A DNA stretch of 64,000 nucleotides from Micractinium sp. NFX-FRZ (Eukaryota; Chlorophyta; Trebouxiophyceae; Chlorellales; Chlorellaceae), in the NCBI GenBank assembly GCA_029339195.1, contig JAPTJF010000120.1, positions 62,001 through 126,000 of the forward strand. The letters run 5' to 3'. Made by a program: the position numbers and the translations under genes. Of the stretch, positions 34,438 to 46,300 are shown piece after piece. Under the pieces are notes generated by a model. That model searched no databases. It was not told the origin of the DNA and worked only from the letters and a program-made list of their open reading frames with translations. How positions within the stretch are numbered: position 1 is the first letter of the stretch; each line of letters begins with the position of its first letter.

Positions 34438-37400
34438 TCATGCGGTGGCCCCACCCGCCGCTGTGGCACCGCCGCTGCCGCTGCCGCCGCCTCCCACCAC
34501 ACTCTCCGCCAGCCACTTCTCCAGCATCCAACGTGTTGTGTGCGGGTCGTCCCTGGGAGTCATGTGGCCCGCCTCTGTCAGCACAACATGCGTCAACCCG
34601 CCGCCCTGCTTCCAATACGCCACCGCCTTTGCCCCCGCCGCCTCACGCTGCTTGCCGTCGAGCTGCTCGGAGCGAGCGTCGCCCGCAGCGCCTTGCACCA
34701 CCTGCTGCTCCTGCTGCTGCCGCAGGCGCCGGCCTGGCAGCCGCAACCTGTCATTGCCGCTCTCGCTTGCGCTTGCGCTGCCACTGCCGCTGCTCTCGGG
34801 TTCTGTCTGGCCATGCTGGCCGCCGTGCCCGCTGCCCTCCTCGGCTGCCACCTGGCGCGCACGGATGACGTGGCGCTGCCCCTGCCCAAAAGCGTCCCTC
34901 CCCTCCCAATCCAGCGAGTAGATCCAGGCTTCTGAGGAGGCCGCGCCGTCCTGGGCGTCATGCATGCCTGGGGAGGAAGGGTGCGGCAGTGTAGGGCGGG
35001 AGGAGGAAGAGGGTGCAGGGGGTAGTGAAGTGCTGGTCTGGGGACAGAGGGTCATAGGGGTGACAGGACAGGGGGTAACGTAGCGGGAGGTGCAGGCGGC
35101 AAGCAGATGGGCAAGCGAGCACTGTTGGCCTGGCAGCAGCCTGCTCCCGCACGGCCACAAGCCCTGCAATCACCCTCCTCTCTCAAAGCCCAACCAGCCA
35201 CCCCCGCAACCAGGCCCCTCCCGCCTGTCCCTCAAAGTGCCGGGCCTCACATGCAACGCATGCCTGCCCACAGCTGCCGCTCACTCTCACCTTCCCCAGC
35301 CCCGCTGCAGGCCCCCACCCACCCTTGGGGATGTAACGACTAGACTAGACCCGCCAGGCGCCCCACCCCGCCTGTGCCCGTCCACCCACCCTGGTACAGC
35401 AGCAGCGGCAGGGGGGCCGCCAGCAGGTCTGGTATCAGCCCCTTCACGCTCTTCATCACATCAGGGCCCAGGGCGTCAGCCACTGCATCAGAGCAGGCCT
35501 CGAAGCGGCTGCCGGGGGGCACCCCCAGGGAGCGCTGTACTGCCGGCAGGTTGAGGTAGCAGTCCACCAGCTTGCTGGCGTCATAGCCCTCATATCTGCA
35601 GAGGAAAGTAAAGGAAAGCAGGTGTGGTTTTCCAGAAAACGACTAAACTCAAAACACAAAACGTGCCACGCGGGCTGCGGTGTTGAGGCCAGCGGCATAC
35701 CGGCCTGCCTGCCTGCTTGCTCATCGCACCCTGCCTGTCTCGTCCCACCGCCGCCTTGCCTGCACATGTCTGACAGCATTGCCACCCCCTCCAAAAACAA
35801 TGAAGCACCCCCTTGCTTCACTGCGCGCCGAGTCAAACAACAACACACTACCTGCGCATGTCCAGCAGCGTGGCCACCCCGGCGCAGCTCCGGATGTGCT
35901 CCAGCAAGTGGCCCCGCAGCGCGTGCGCCTCCTCCCACCGCCCTGCAAGTTGCAGACAAGGGCAGGACATGGAGGGTGGAGAGTGGTTGGGCCCACTGGG
36001 CGTGCGCCATCCTCCCACCGGCCTGCAAGTCACAGAGAAGGGGAGGAATGGAACTGTGTGTCCGATTGGTCGGCGGCTGCGTAGGGCACGCGCATCCTCC
36101 CACCGCCCTGCAGCATGGCCCAGGAGAAAGGGGCCTGTGCGCTTCCCTAGCTCTCTGCCTGATTGGCTTGCTGCCCGCCGCTCCCACCCTGCCCTGCGCC
36201 AGGGCTGTCAACCCCCGCCCAACCGCCCGCCCAACCCACGTTTGCCCTGGCACCCACCCGGAACCCACCTGCGGAAACGAGCTGCGCCAGCTTGGTGCCC
36301 ATATCAATCAATCAATCAATCAATTACATTTCAAGTCCACGGCATCGCCTCCCTGCTTGTGCCTCGCCAACCTCACTCCACCACCCACCCCTACCCCCTC
36401 CTAGTCACCCAGGCCCACCTGCCAACACGAGCTGCCCCGTCTCATCGCCTCCCTGCTTCTGCCTCGCCAACCTCACTCCAACACCCACGCACCGTCTCAT
36501 CGCCTCCCTGCTTGTGCCTTGCCAACCTCACTCCACCACCCACCCCTGACCCCCTTACCCCCTCCAAGGCACCCGGGCCCACCTGCCGAAATGAGCTGCA
36601 CCGCCTCCAGCTGCATCGTCATGGCCCGCAGCCGCTGTGAGGGCGCGATATACCCCATGAAGAAAGCGGTGTCCGCGTGGGCCATGAGCTGATTGATGTG
36701 CACACGCAATCAAGAGGGTGCAGTGGCGGGACGGGTGGGGTTGGGGGGATGGTGTGCAAGACAACTTGCTGCGGTGCAATGCGATGGGGGTCACGTTGCT
36801 GCGGTGCAAAGTGCCCGTGAAGAAGGCGGCGGCGTTTTGGCAGGCCTTCAGCGGGAAAGGGGTAGGGGCACGTCCAGTGCTCGCCAGCCATCCCGCGGGA
36901 CCGCCCGCCAAGCCTGCTGCCAACAGATGACCGCAAACAAAGCGCCGGTACAAAACCCTCACCTGTTTGACCGGGTCGGTCAGCCCATTCCCAATTGCCA
37001 GCCCCGCCAGCCGGAAGAGCGGCGGCTGGTCCAGCAGTGGGCGCGCCGCCAGCAGGTGCGGCGGCAGCGGGCGGTGCGTGGTGAGCGGGGCGCCGCGCCG
37101 GCTGGGGGCATGGTGCAGAGGGGTGTTTGGGGGAGGAGCTTCCTGCTGCAGGATGAAGTGTCCGATGGAGGGGACGTACTTGCCTGCAGGAAGGGAAGGG
37201 CGGGTGCGTGGGGCAGGCGGGAGGCGGGGCGGCAGGGGGCGCAGGGGCTTTGGGGCAGCAGCGCCCGGCAGGCAGTCTCCCCGCCAACCTCTGGCACTGC
37301 GCCCCAAACGCTGCCCCATCGTCAGCCCTCCCACCTGACCCTGTACATCTTTTATACCCACCTGCGTAGCTCTCCCCCGCTATCACAAGGGGGCGGGGCT

Positions 37401-38580
37401 GGAGGCGAGGGAAGCGAGCGAAGAAGCACTGCAGGGCTGCGTAAAGGTCAGCTGCTAGCTCCATCTCGTCGGTGGGGATGCGGTGGTGCTTGCCTGCATG
37501 GGAAGCGGTATATTGATGTGTGTAGAGGAAGAAAAGAGATTGCACACAGGTCATGCTGCCAGCTCCATTTTGTTTGTCGACGGGGATTGCCTGCATGGGA
37601 GATTTGTACGTTTGTATGTGGAGGGACAGGGCAAGCCGCGTGCAGGAGGGCGGCGGGAAGAAGCAGGGGATGACAGATGATGGGGTGGGCGTTCACAGGT
37701 GCGGGGCTGAGCAGTGCAAGCGAGTTGTGATATGATACGACTACTCTTCGACACCCCTAACCCTTGTACTATGCAGAGCGGCTGAAGCAGCAGCTAGAGC
37801 TGGCACCCCACCGTGCCGCCCATGCCTCACCACCCGGCGGCCCCACCTGGCTCGCTGAAGCCAGCACCCAGCGGTTGGTCGATGAACAGCAGTGCCGACC
37901 GGCGGTTCCAGGCGCCTGCAGGCGGGGGGGAGGGCAGCCACACCGGTGCGTCACCCCTGGGAAGCTGCCCCGTGACTTGATTAAAAAAAAACCCGGCGTG
38001 CATCGTCATCCGGGGAGACAATTGTGTGCTACTGCTACGCAGTACCACCCAAGCCCGCGATTCGCGCGTATCAACAGTACCTGGGTTGGGGCGCAGCCCC
38101 AGCTGTGGTGTGACCAGCTCGGGGCCCAGCTCATAGAAGGCGCCAAACATGGAGGCGCAGCCTGGGCCACCCTGCAGGGAGGAGGGCGACACAGAGAGTC
38201 CTGCTGAAAAGGCGGATGTGGTGGCTGCGGCAGGAGGGGCGGGGCCAGCGCCAGCGGCGGCGGCGGCGGCGGCGGGCTGAGCGTGCCTGGCACCACTGTA
38301 TTTCGGAAGTCGCATGCATGCATCTCCGATATTACAGCGAACCGTATCATGCCCCACTCGCCTGAAGCCACAGCGTGACGGGAACGGTGTCGTCGCTTCC
38401 ATCTCCGTCTTGCTGCTCATAGAACAGGAAGAAGAGCTTTGCAGCCTTGCCGATCTCGAGATACCCGCTGGCTGTGGCGTTTGGCAATGCCACTGTCTCA
38501 GGCGGCGCGGGGCAGGGGGAGGGTGTTGCTGCTGCCCTCCCTAGCACTGCTAGCAGCGCCAGGATGAAGATGCATCGCAT
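34438..38580 (-). CDS. Serine carboxypeptidase, S10 family (CPVL-like)
   Basis: Nine exons give 554 residues: 38580-38362, 38171-38081, 37915-37847, 37493-37362, 37183-36963, 36688-36583, 35942-35852, 35595-35390, 34967-34438. An ATG at 38589 would add three residues. A signal peptide (ILALLAVLGRAAA) points to the secretory path or vacuole. Family marks in order: VTLWLQ joined to GGPGCASMFG; ALLFIDQPLGAGFSEPG; the nucleophile GESYAG (Ser at about 168); GKYVPSIGHFI; the acidic residue in LLLYQGMHDAQDG (Asp at about 382); and the His in EAGHMTP (about 513). The full triad is present, so an active carboxypeptidase is likely. Between Asp and His is an unusual Gly/Ser/Gln-rich insertion of roughly 80 residues. 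The first intron has a GC donor. The gene is divergent from the Kunitz gene. Confidence 0.9.
36010..36582. repeat. Tandem exon-edge and spacer copies, carboxypeptidase intron 6
   Basis: Copies of the exon 7 acceptor edge (CCTCCCACCG then CCTGCA) lie near 36012 and 36090; the true edge is at about 35933-35945. Copies of the exon 6 donor edge (CCCACCTGCnnAAACGAGCTGC type) lie near 36270 and 36410; the true one is at 36580. A 50-100-base spacer beginning CATCGCCTCCCTGCTT is repeated at 36344, 36444 and 36498. A TCAA-type microsatellite fills 36304-36324. Confidence 0.75.
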
Positions 38581-38867
38581 GTTGCACATTTTGTCAGCCG
38601 TATTTCGCCTGTAGCACGCTCCAAGGACAGCCCTTGCCGGCCCTGCTGCGCCTGTCACGCTCACGCGGCTGTGCGAACGCCGTCTCCCTCTTGGAGGCCC
38701 TACCATCACCTCCAAAATTTCCATAACGCGGATAAACTTCACTGCAAGCACCGACAGCCTGCGCACGCGGCCCAAAGTGAGACCGCAGCAGCGTGCCCGC
38801 CCGACCCTTCAGCCCCCGCGGCCTGAGGCCGCCCGCACACGCGGGAGCAGTGCATCGGGGAGCCGCG
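38581..38867. promoter_or_regulatory. Divergent promoter of carboxypeptidase and ShKT-Kunitz genes
   Basis: Only 287 bases separate two start codons that face apart, so the control elements are probably shared. I see no TATA box. Confidence 0.45.
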
Positions 38868-40509
38868 ATGCTGCGCAGCAGGCGAGCATCCGCCCTGGCG
38901 AGGCTTTGCCTCACCCTGGCGGCGGCGGCGGCGGCGCTGCCCATGGCAAGCGCCGTGATTTGCTCCAGCTTCAGCACACCTGCCCAGTGCAATAGCAAGG
39001 TCACAGACGCCGGGGTGTGCGGATGGGTTGGCGGGGCCTGCCAGGTAGTAGCTGAGACACCGGAAGGGGTTGCAGCCATCACGTCCATTGAGGAGGGCCC
39101 GGTTTTCACCACCACTGAGGACCAGGGGCGCGCGCCTGCTGCGCCAGCACCGGAAGGTGAGTAAGCCTGGCTACCGGGCTCACAGGGAGTCATGCTGGTA
39201 TTGCTGCTGAAGCGATGGATGGGATTGGGGGCTCAGGCAGTGCGCCTGGATGCCGCACTTGCTTGCACCCAGCAAGCGTGCCCCCCCGCCTCCCTGCCGC
39301 ACATCTTGCATCCACCCACCCTCCCCGCCCGCAGCAGCAAGCACGCGCAGAGGCGGGCGGCGCTTGGCACAGCTGGCTGCTGAGCCTGAGCTGCTCACTC
39401 CTGCAGAGGAAGTAGCTGAGGTTGGAGGGTGTGATGACATCCCCACGCCACCTTACACCTGCGCTGAGCAGTTTGATTGGGGCAAGGTGGGGCTTGGGAC
39501 GGGAGCAAAATGGACAGCCAGGGAGGCAGGTGGCGGTTGGAGGGCGCGGGCGCACTCTGTTGCAGAGGGGCTGCCAGCTGTGTACTCCAGGTGCAGTGCA
39601 CTGCCACTCCCCCGCCTAACCCACGCAGCCGTGTCATATCTTTGCCTGTACAGCTAGGGTTCTTTCCCCTCCCCACCCACCTCACTCGCCTGCCCTGCCC
39701 TGCCCGACTGCAGTGCGTGGAGTCATGGATGGTGGCTGGAGGGTTCTGCCGCCGCACGTGCGGCCTTTGCGCACCCGCTCCGGAGTCGCCCGTGGTCGAC
39801 CAGGCCGCAAGCTCGACCGTCGACCAGGTGCCCCCCCGCTTGATCTGGGTGGCTTGGTTGGGGTGTAGGACACGGGTGCATTGCGCTGGGTGGGTGCACA
39901 GGACTGGCTTGTGTATAATGTCGGCCGCCCTGTGCGTGCCGACCCGGCTGGCCTGCTCGCAGGGCGGCAATGGACGCCAGCGCTTCTTAAACCCGGCCTG
40001 CTCTGTTGCCAACACAAGACACCCTGCCGGGGCGTCATGCTGCCCCTTTCCTATGCTAACGCAGCTTGAACCACTCACCACCCGCCGGCCCTGCTGCAGG
40101 TCCCCACCGACGCCGCCTTCTGCACCCAGCCCCACGACAAGGGACCCTGCCGGGCTGCCTTCCCCTCGTGGTACTATGATGCCAGCGTGGGCAACTGTCG
40201 CAGCTTCATCTGGGGCGGCTGCCAGGTAGGTGCGGGCCAGCTTCACACTGTTTTTTCAAACGGGGGGCTGCTGGGCTGCAGCGTGGCAGCTGTTGGAAGG
40301 GATCTGCACGGGGCAGCGAATGCACTGCCAAGGCATGCCCAGGTGGGCATGCCATGGGGGCTACCTGATTCATGTAGCCCACGACTGCATGCCTCTGCCG
40401 CACCCCACCACCACGCAAGCTCCCCCTTGCCTGCGCGCAGGGCAACGACAACCGGTTCTCCTCCTACGAGTCCTGCACCGCCGCCGCCCAGGTGTTCTGC
40501 TCAGCGTAA
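38868..40509 (+). CDS. Secreted protein with ShKT-like and Kunitz-type domains
   Basis: Five exons give 249 residues: 38868-39156, 39335-39486, 39714-39827, 40100-40225, 40441-40509. A signal peptide (LARLCLTLAAAAAALPMASA) precedes a small four-Cys stretch (CSSFSTPAQC, then GVCGWVGGAC). After a linker with basic residues comes a six-Cys ShKT-like unit: CDDIPTPPYTC, DWGKCVESWM, GGFCRRTCGLC, about residues 128-166. The C-terminus is a Kunitz/BPTI-type fold: FCTQPHDKGPCRAAFPSWYY, GNCRSFIWGGC, then ESC. The residue after the second Cys, the inhibitor P1 position, is Arg, which in the family favours trypsin-like targets. The last Cys is seven residues from the fifth rather than the usual three, so the fold may be altered. 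Inhibition is inferred, not shown. Confidence 0.8.
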
Positions 40510-41701
40510 CGGGGCTGTGGCCGCCCTGCTGCTGCCGAGCGCTGCTGCTGGCAGGGAGAGCCGGACGGGCAGGGGGCCAGCCGGGCAGGGAGCTATACAA
40601 GCAGCCCCATGTGCTTTCTGCTACTACTGAGCTTCCTCTGGCGTGCATGAGCGTGCTCCCAGACTGAACTGAAAGGAGCGCGATCATGTCTCTCCTCAAT
40701 GTCAAGATGCCGCCATGGCAACGTGAATCACGCCTCACCCCGCGCTCTTGGCACTCGCTTTCCGCTTTACCTTGCGCCTCACCATTGTTCATGATGATAT
40801 CACCTTTTCACAGGCCGGCCCCGCGGCCCTCTGCTGTCATGGCTGTCCCTCACTTTGGGTTTGATCCGAGCACGAGCGAGCTGTTTAGAATCGCCACATC
40901 ACGTAGTATGATGCCTGCATCACCCCACCAAACCTCTCGCCTTCTCCACACCCATCACTTGCAACTGAGCGCACGATTTGCTCACCGCCAGCCCAGCAGG
41001 GCCCGCTCAGCGAGGGTCGAGAGGGAGAATAGATTACACGTGGCAAGGGGCAAACAAAACATCAGTTGGGGCGGTGCGCAAGTGTTGGGTGCCTGTCGCC
41101 CGTGGGGGCAGCGTGCGGGGAGGGTGCGTGCCTCAGGAGGGGAGTGTACTGCCCCCGCGGGCAGAGCAGAAACGGGCAGGTACAGCCCGCCAAGCGGATG
41201 GGCCCCCCTCAAGGGGGCCGCTAGCTCGGCAGACGGGTGCAAAGCGAGCATGTGCGGCACGCCCCCAGGGGTGGGGCGGCCGCGGCTCAAAAGGGAGCGG
41301 CGAGCAGGCAGGGGGGGGGAGCGGAAGCAGGAGGGAGCGGCGGGTGGGGAGGTGGAGCCGGGCGGGCACGGCTGTGCAACAGCTGCCTGGCGACGCAGCG
41401 GCGAGCCGCAGGCTGCCGCTGAGTGCGCTGTGCTGGCTGCGGCCTGCATGCAGAGGGCACAAGCGCACTGAGGTGAGCGCTACTCCAATCACGCTTGCCC
41501 TGCCCTGCTCCGCCTTGCTGGCGTGCCGCTCTCAGCGCCCAGTGGGGCCCAGTGTTTCACACTGGGCGTGGGGCTGCACCTAGCTGCCGGCTGCCAGCGC
41601 CCAGCCGTGCGCTGCCCACTCGCCCCTGTCATCTGCCCCGCCAACCCACCACCCACTCACGTGCAAATCGTCACGCCCGCGCCGTCATCTGCCCTGCCCG
41701 C
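40510..41701. other. Convergent intergenic region
   Basis: 1.2 kb between the Kunitz stop and the COX6B stop on the other strand. It holds two 3'UTRs. An inverted repeat with arms CGCCCAGTG and CACTGGGCG spans 41536-41568. I see no gene. Confidence 0.5.
41536..41568. repeat. Inverted repeat near COX6B 3' end
   Basis: Nine-base perfect arms with a 15-base loop, about 130 bases past the COX6B stop. It may simply be a 3'UTR hairpin. Confidence 0.5.
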
Positions 41702-42801
41702 TCAGTACTTGCCCCACCAGGTGCCGTTCTCGCGGTGCTCCTCCCAAGTGGCCAGCCACTCATCGGGGCAGATAGACCTGCAGGCAGCCAGCGTCCCGTG
41801 GTGAGTATGTGACACAGAGTGGTTGCAGCATTGCCAGCAGGTGCTGCGGGGTGTGCAGCGCCTGCAGCAGGCGGCCAGCAGGCGGTCAGCGCATGCCCCA
41901 CCTCATCTTGTGCACGCGATCCACGCCGCTTGCCCCCAGGTGCTTTCATCTCAAGCCGCAAAGAGAGATGAGCATGGAGCTGCACTTGCCACAAATCCTT
42001 CTCCATCATCCAGCATCGTGGCCCCACCCTGCCCTGGCCCTGGCTGCCAAAGAGAACAAGAAACGTCAAGGCAACCAAACAAGTGAGCTCACCGCACGTC
42101 CTTCTTCAGCTTCATGCACTCCTCATCCTCCTTGCCCTTCTGCGAGTAGCACTTGTACATTTCGTTGTACCGCACGTAGCAGGCCTGCAAGCGGGGACAG
42201 GCAGCAACGAGCAGAGAACAATGGGAGGGGAAGACATGAGGTGTGGGTAGACGCACGGCGTCGCCGGCGACGGCTGCCACCTGCAGAGCGGTGCCCCGCC
42301 ACCCAGGTGCGCTGTTCACTTGCTCCGGCCTGCGTGCTCGGAACTCTGCTGCACCCATGCACGGTGTTTGTGTGCTGCCAGCTGTGCAACGCAAGTTGTG
42401 CTGCCGTCCATACGCTGCACCCGCAAAGTTGCGTGCTGCCGCCGGCACGGGTGGTGCTTCCGCCACTCGTTGCCAGCCCAGCACTGTCCGGGCTGCCCGG
42501 CGCGCGCCCACCTTGCTCTGGTTGGTCTGGGGGAAGCGAGGGTCAGCCTTCGCCGTGGAGACGACGACTGCAAGTGGCAGGCAGGCAAAGGGAGCAGGCC
42601 AGGCCACGCACCGTTTAGCTGCTGGCCCCCTGCTGGCCCGATATGGAGCTGTGAAGCATGCAACTGCTCCGGCCAGCACCAATCGCTGCCGGCAAGCGCG
42701 CCAGGAGGGCCGGCGCTCGGGGTTTGTCAGCGCGGGAGCCTTGCATCGCCAGGAAGCGCTTGCAGGCAAGGCTCACCCTCCGCGCAGTGGGCCTCCTGCA
42801 T
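41702..42801 (-). CDS. COX6B: Cytochrome c oxidase subunit 6B
   Basis: Four exons, 42801-42777, 42567-42512, 42184-42093 and 41777-41702, give 82 residues, the normal size for this nuclear-coded mitochondrial subunit. It sits on the intermembrane-space side of complex IV. Signatures in order: DPRFPQTNQSK; a CX9C pair in CYVRYNEMYKC; a CX10C pair in CMKLKKDVRSIC; then PDEWLATWEEHRENGTWWG, and KY before the stop. These are the residues of the twin-Cys import and folding motif and the conserved family C-terminus. All phases agree. The short N-terminus MQEAHCAE has one extra Cys. The first exon is the least constrained by homology. Confidence 0.95.
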
Positions 42802-43386
42802 GTTGATGGTCTAGCTGGCTGCGGTGGCTAGCGGGAAAGGGCGGGGTGGAGGGGAGGCCAGGGCAGCGCTCCGGGGCAGCAAGTGTCGTGCGGGGAGGGG
42901 CTGCAAGCTATACAGTGTCGCTCGGGGGGGATCTGGCGCCTCGAGGCTTTGGGTGGCACGCAGCTGAGACGAGGCGCAGCACGCCCCAGCACGGCCTGAC
43001 CTCGACAAACTTGCGGATTTCCATGCGTGGACGGCCAAAAATAGGTGCAATATGAAGGGGGAGGAGCAGGAGCACAAGCAGAGGGTGTTGCGCCGCCCAC
43101 ATGTTGCCATGTGCCACCATGCACACCTGCGCAGCTACCGTGCTGGGGCTGGTGCCAGCGCGTGCGCCGGGCTGGGCACAGCACCAGGCGTGCACAGGCC
43201 GAAGCACATCAGCTTTCATCATCAGGTACAGCCTCTCATTGCAGCGCTGCGCCGCAACCGGCCTCCAGCACTCCCATTGTAAACCACTTGTGCTGTCGCC
43301 CCTGCATTACAACAGCCAACACCTCTTGCAGGTGAGGCTAGCGGTGCAGCTGTATGATATTCGAAGCTACAGGTGCAAGCACCTAG
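42802..43386. other. Intergenic: promoter of COX6B, 3'UTR of RAD51B
   Basis: 585 bases between two minus-strand genes. No exon, repeat or RNA gene is supported. Confidence 0.5.
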
Positions 43387-46300
43387 CTAGCTGTCGAGCT
43401 CGTACGGCACCTCGTTGGCAATCGCCCCGTGCACCACGCTGCCCGGCTGCAGCAGGTGTGCCGGCGGCTCAATGTCAGGCAGCACCTCCAGCCCGGCCCC
43501 CGTCACTTTGTAGGCAAAGGCGGCGTTCGGGGCGGCCGGCGACTTGGCGATGCGCAGGAAGCGGGTGCCTGCAAGACATCAGACAACATTCGAAACAAAT
43601 GTCGGCAATGTGTGAGGCTTCGGGTACAGACAGGGGTCGGCTGGTCAGTATGGGTCAGTCGGTCTGCATTAGGTGTGAGGTGTGGGCATGTGCTCCCTTG
43701 CTGCCTGGGGCCCACCCCAGTGTCCCAGGTGCTGCAGGCCCTGCAATGCTCGAACGTGTGCTCCTCCCCGCCCACCTTGCACCGACTCCAGCACCAGGCG
43801 TGTGTTGACGGCGTGGGCCCACAGCGTGCCCAGCGCAGCAGTCAGGTGCCCGCCGCCGCCGCCATCTTCGCCCATGTACGTCGTCACCTGCAATGGGAGG
43901 GGCAGAGACGAGTTTCGGCAAAAAGCTGCCGGCCGAGCTTCCTAGTGCAGGAGGGAAGGCGGAGGGAGGGCCAGACAGTTGCTGGCATGCTTAGGGCATC
44001 TGCCAACCCACATACACGCCAACACACAAGTGAAGTAACCGCCAGCAACCATCACAAAATACGCATACTATATTTCCATTTACCCACCCACCAACCTGGT
44101 TGGTGACCAGGACTGGGATGCTGAAGGACTCTGCCAAGAACTTGAGGCGGCTGGCCTGCAGGCACAGGCGGCGAGGGCAGGGTGGGAGACGGAAAGTGTG
44201 GTGTGGACTCAACGAATTTGGAGTGGCGGGGAGTGGGATGGGCAGGGCGCGCAGGAGTGGCGTGGCAGCACGTTGTCAAGGCGCAAGCACAGCCAGGCAG
44301 GAGGACAGGGGGAGAGGGCAAGCTGGCAGGGCAGGCCTGCTTCAGCACCCGCCAACCACGCCACAGCATGAATCGTGCCTCGCCTGCTTCAGACGCTGCC
44401 CCCTCCCGCCATGCTTTGCCCGACCCACTTCGTTTCACAACTGCACCTCACCCCGCCCCTCTACTGCTCACCTGCACCCCGACCCTTACCTCACCCCCAC
44501 CCCTCTACTGCCCGCCTGCTGGCCCCACCCTGCCCCTGGCCCCACCCTGCCCACCTGCTGCCCCAGCATGCGCTGCCGGTCGGGCAGGCTTCCTGGCGCA
44601 AAGTCGGCGCGTGCCAGCGAGGCGGCGCTGTCCAGCACAATCAGCCGCACCCGGTGGTCAATGATGGTTGCCTCCAGGGACTGCACGGTTGCAAAGCCAA
44701 GTGTGGGTTCAAATGCGCCAGCGAGGCGGCGCCACGCCCCTGATTCGCACTAGAGCGGTCGCCAATGATTTGTTTCCAAAGGCTGCATCAATACACAAGC
44801 AGTCGTGCCTTGTGACCAATGCATGACATGACATGAGCACGCTCGGTCAGCCATGACGGCACAGCACAACCGACAGCAACACCCCTGCCAGCCCCCAACA
44901 AAGACATCGGGCAGCACCAGCAGCGGGCAACACCCCTGCCATCCCACAGCAGCAACACCCCTGCCAGCCCCCAGCCGCACCCCACCTGCAGCGTCTGCAG
45001 CAGCTCTGCGCTGCTCTTGGGGTTCATGATCAGCACGCGCCCCATGAGGGCGGCCAGCGCCTCCTCCCCGGGGAAGGCCTCCGGGAAGCGCTCGCGCGCA
45101 ATCTGGGCCAGCCTGCAACCACTCATCCACTTGTTGTGTTTAGGAAGCGCTCTAGGACAGCCTGGGGGCACGGCAGGAGGGCAGGCAGGTTGTATGCGAT
45201 GCGCCAGGCAGCGGCGCGGCTGACGGCGGGGAGGGGGCCGCTGCTGGATCCGGGGCCATCCAATCTCTATGTTGGGAAATAACATCATGGTCAAAGAAAC
45301 CAAGGCACTTGCATTTGCAATCACATTAAGCTCACCTCCGGGAGGAAAACTTCTTCTCGGTGTCCAAGTAAACCACGCTGCCGCCCTCTGCCGCCCGCTC
45401 CAGGCAGCCCAACACGCACAGCTGCAGGCACAGCTGCGTCTTGCCCAGTCCGGCGGGGCCCACCACCTGGCAGAGGGAAAAGCGGGGGGCAGGGAGAGAG
45501 CAAAGGGGGGCAGGTTCGAGGGTTGAATGAAATGAGAACGGATGTCAGCTGGAAAGAAGGCATGATAACCTGGGAACACAGTTGCCCAGAGCAGCAGGGC
45601 CTTGGGCAGGAAGAGCAGAGGGAGGGTGGCGGCCGGCGGCGTGGGTGTGCCAGGTGAGGCAGCAAGTTGGAGGGAGCGCGCGCAAATGGCCGCAGCGGGA
45701 GGGGCAAGCAGCCAGGCAGAGCCCCGCTGGCATAGACGCCCCTGCACGCCAGCCACCCTCCACCGACCCCATTCTCGTTCAAGCTTCCGGCACGCAGCCC
45801 CCCAAAACAGCCGCGTTGCCAACATTCTGCCACCCTAGCAACCACACCAGCCCCCCACCTCGGTCACAATGCCGGCGGGGAGCTCCCATAAACATGTTTA
45901 TTGCTTCATTTGCCCCTCACACCACAACTGCCGTCTGCCTCACTGGACCCCACCCCACCCCCACCCCGCCCATGCCCCTCCCTCCCCACTACCCCAACCA
46001 CCCACACCCACCCACCCACCCACGACCCACTCACACACCTCGGTCATGCTCCCGGCTGGCAGCCCCCCAAACAGCGCGTCGTCGAGCGGTACCAGCGAGG
46101 TGCGCAGGTGCAGGGGCTTGGCGGCGGCGGCACGCATCAGCTCCAGAGCCTGACAGGGGCAGGGAGCAGGTGCGAGGGGTGTGCAAGGTTGTGGGGAGGT
46201 GCTTAAGGGGGTGTGCAAGGTTGTGGGGAGGTGGGTGGACGAAACACAGTTTCAATACCCTCGCGCATCACTCCCTCACCGAGACTACAGCAGACTAGCA

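Noticed and set aside
36340..36582. Coding exon in the CATCGCCTCCCTGC repeat region
   Set aside because: The open frames come from the repeat itself and do not join in phase with the carboxypeptidase.
39395..40246. Minus-strand open frame of 283 codons across the Kunitz gene
   Set aside because: It ignores the well-phased exons on the plus strand and shows no family features.
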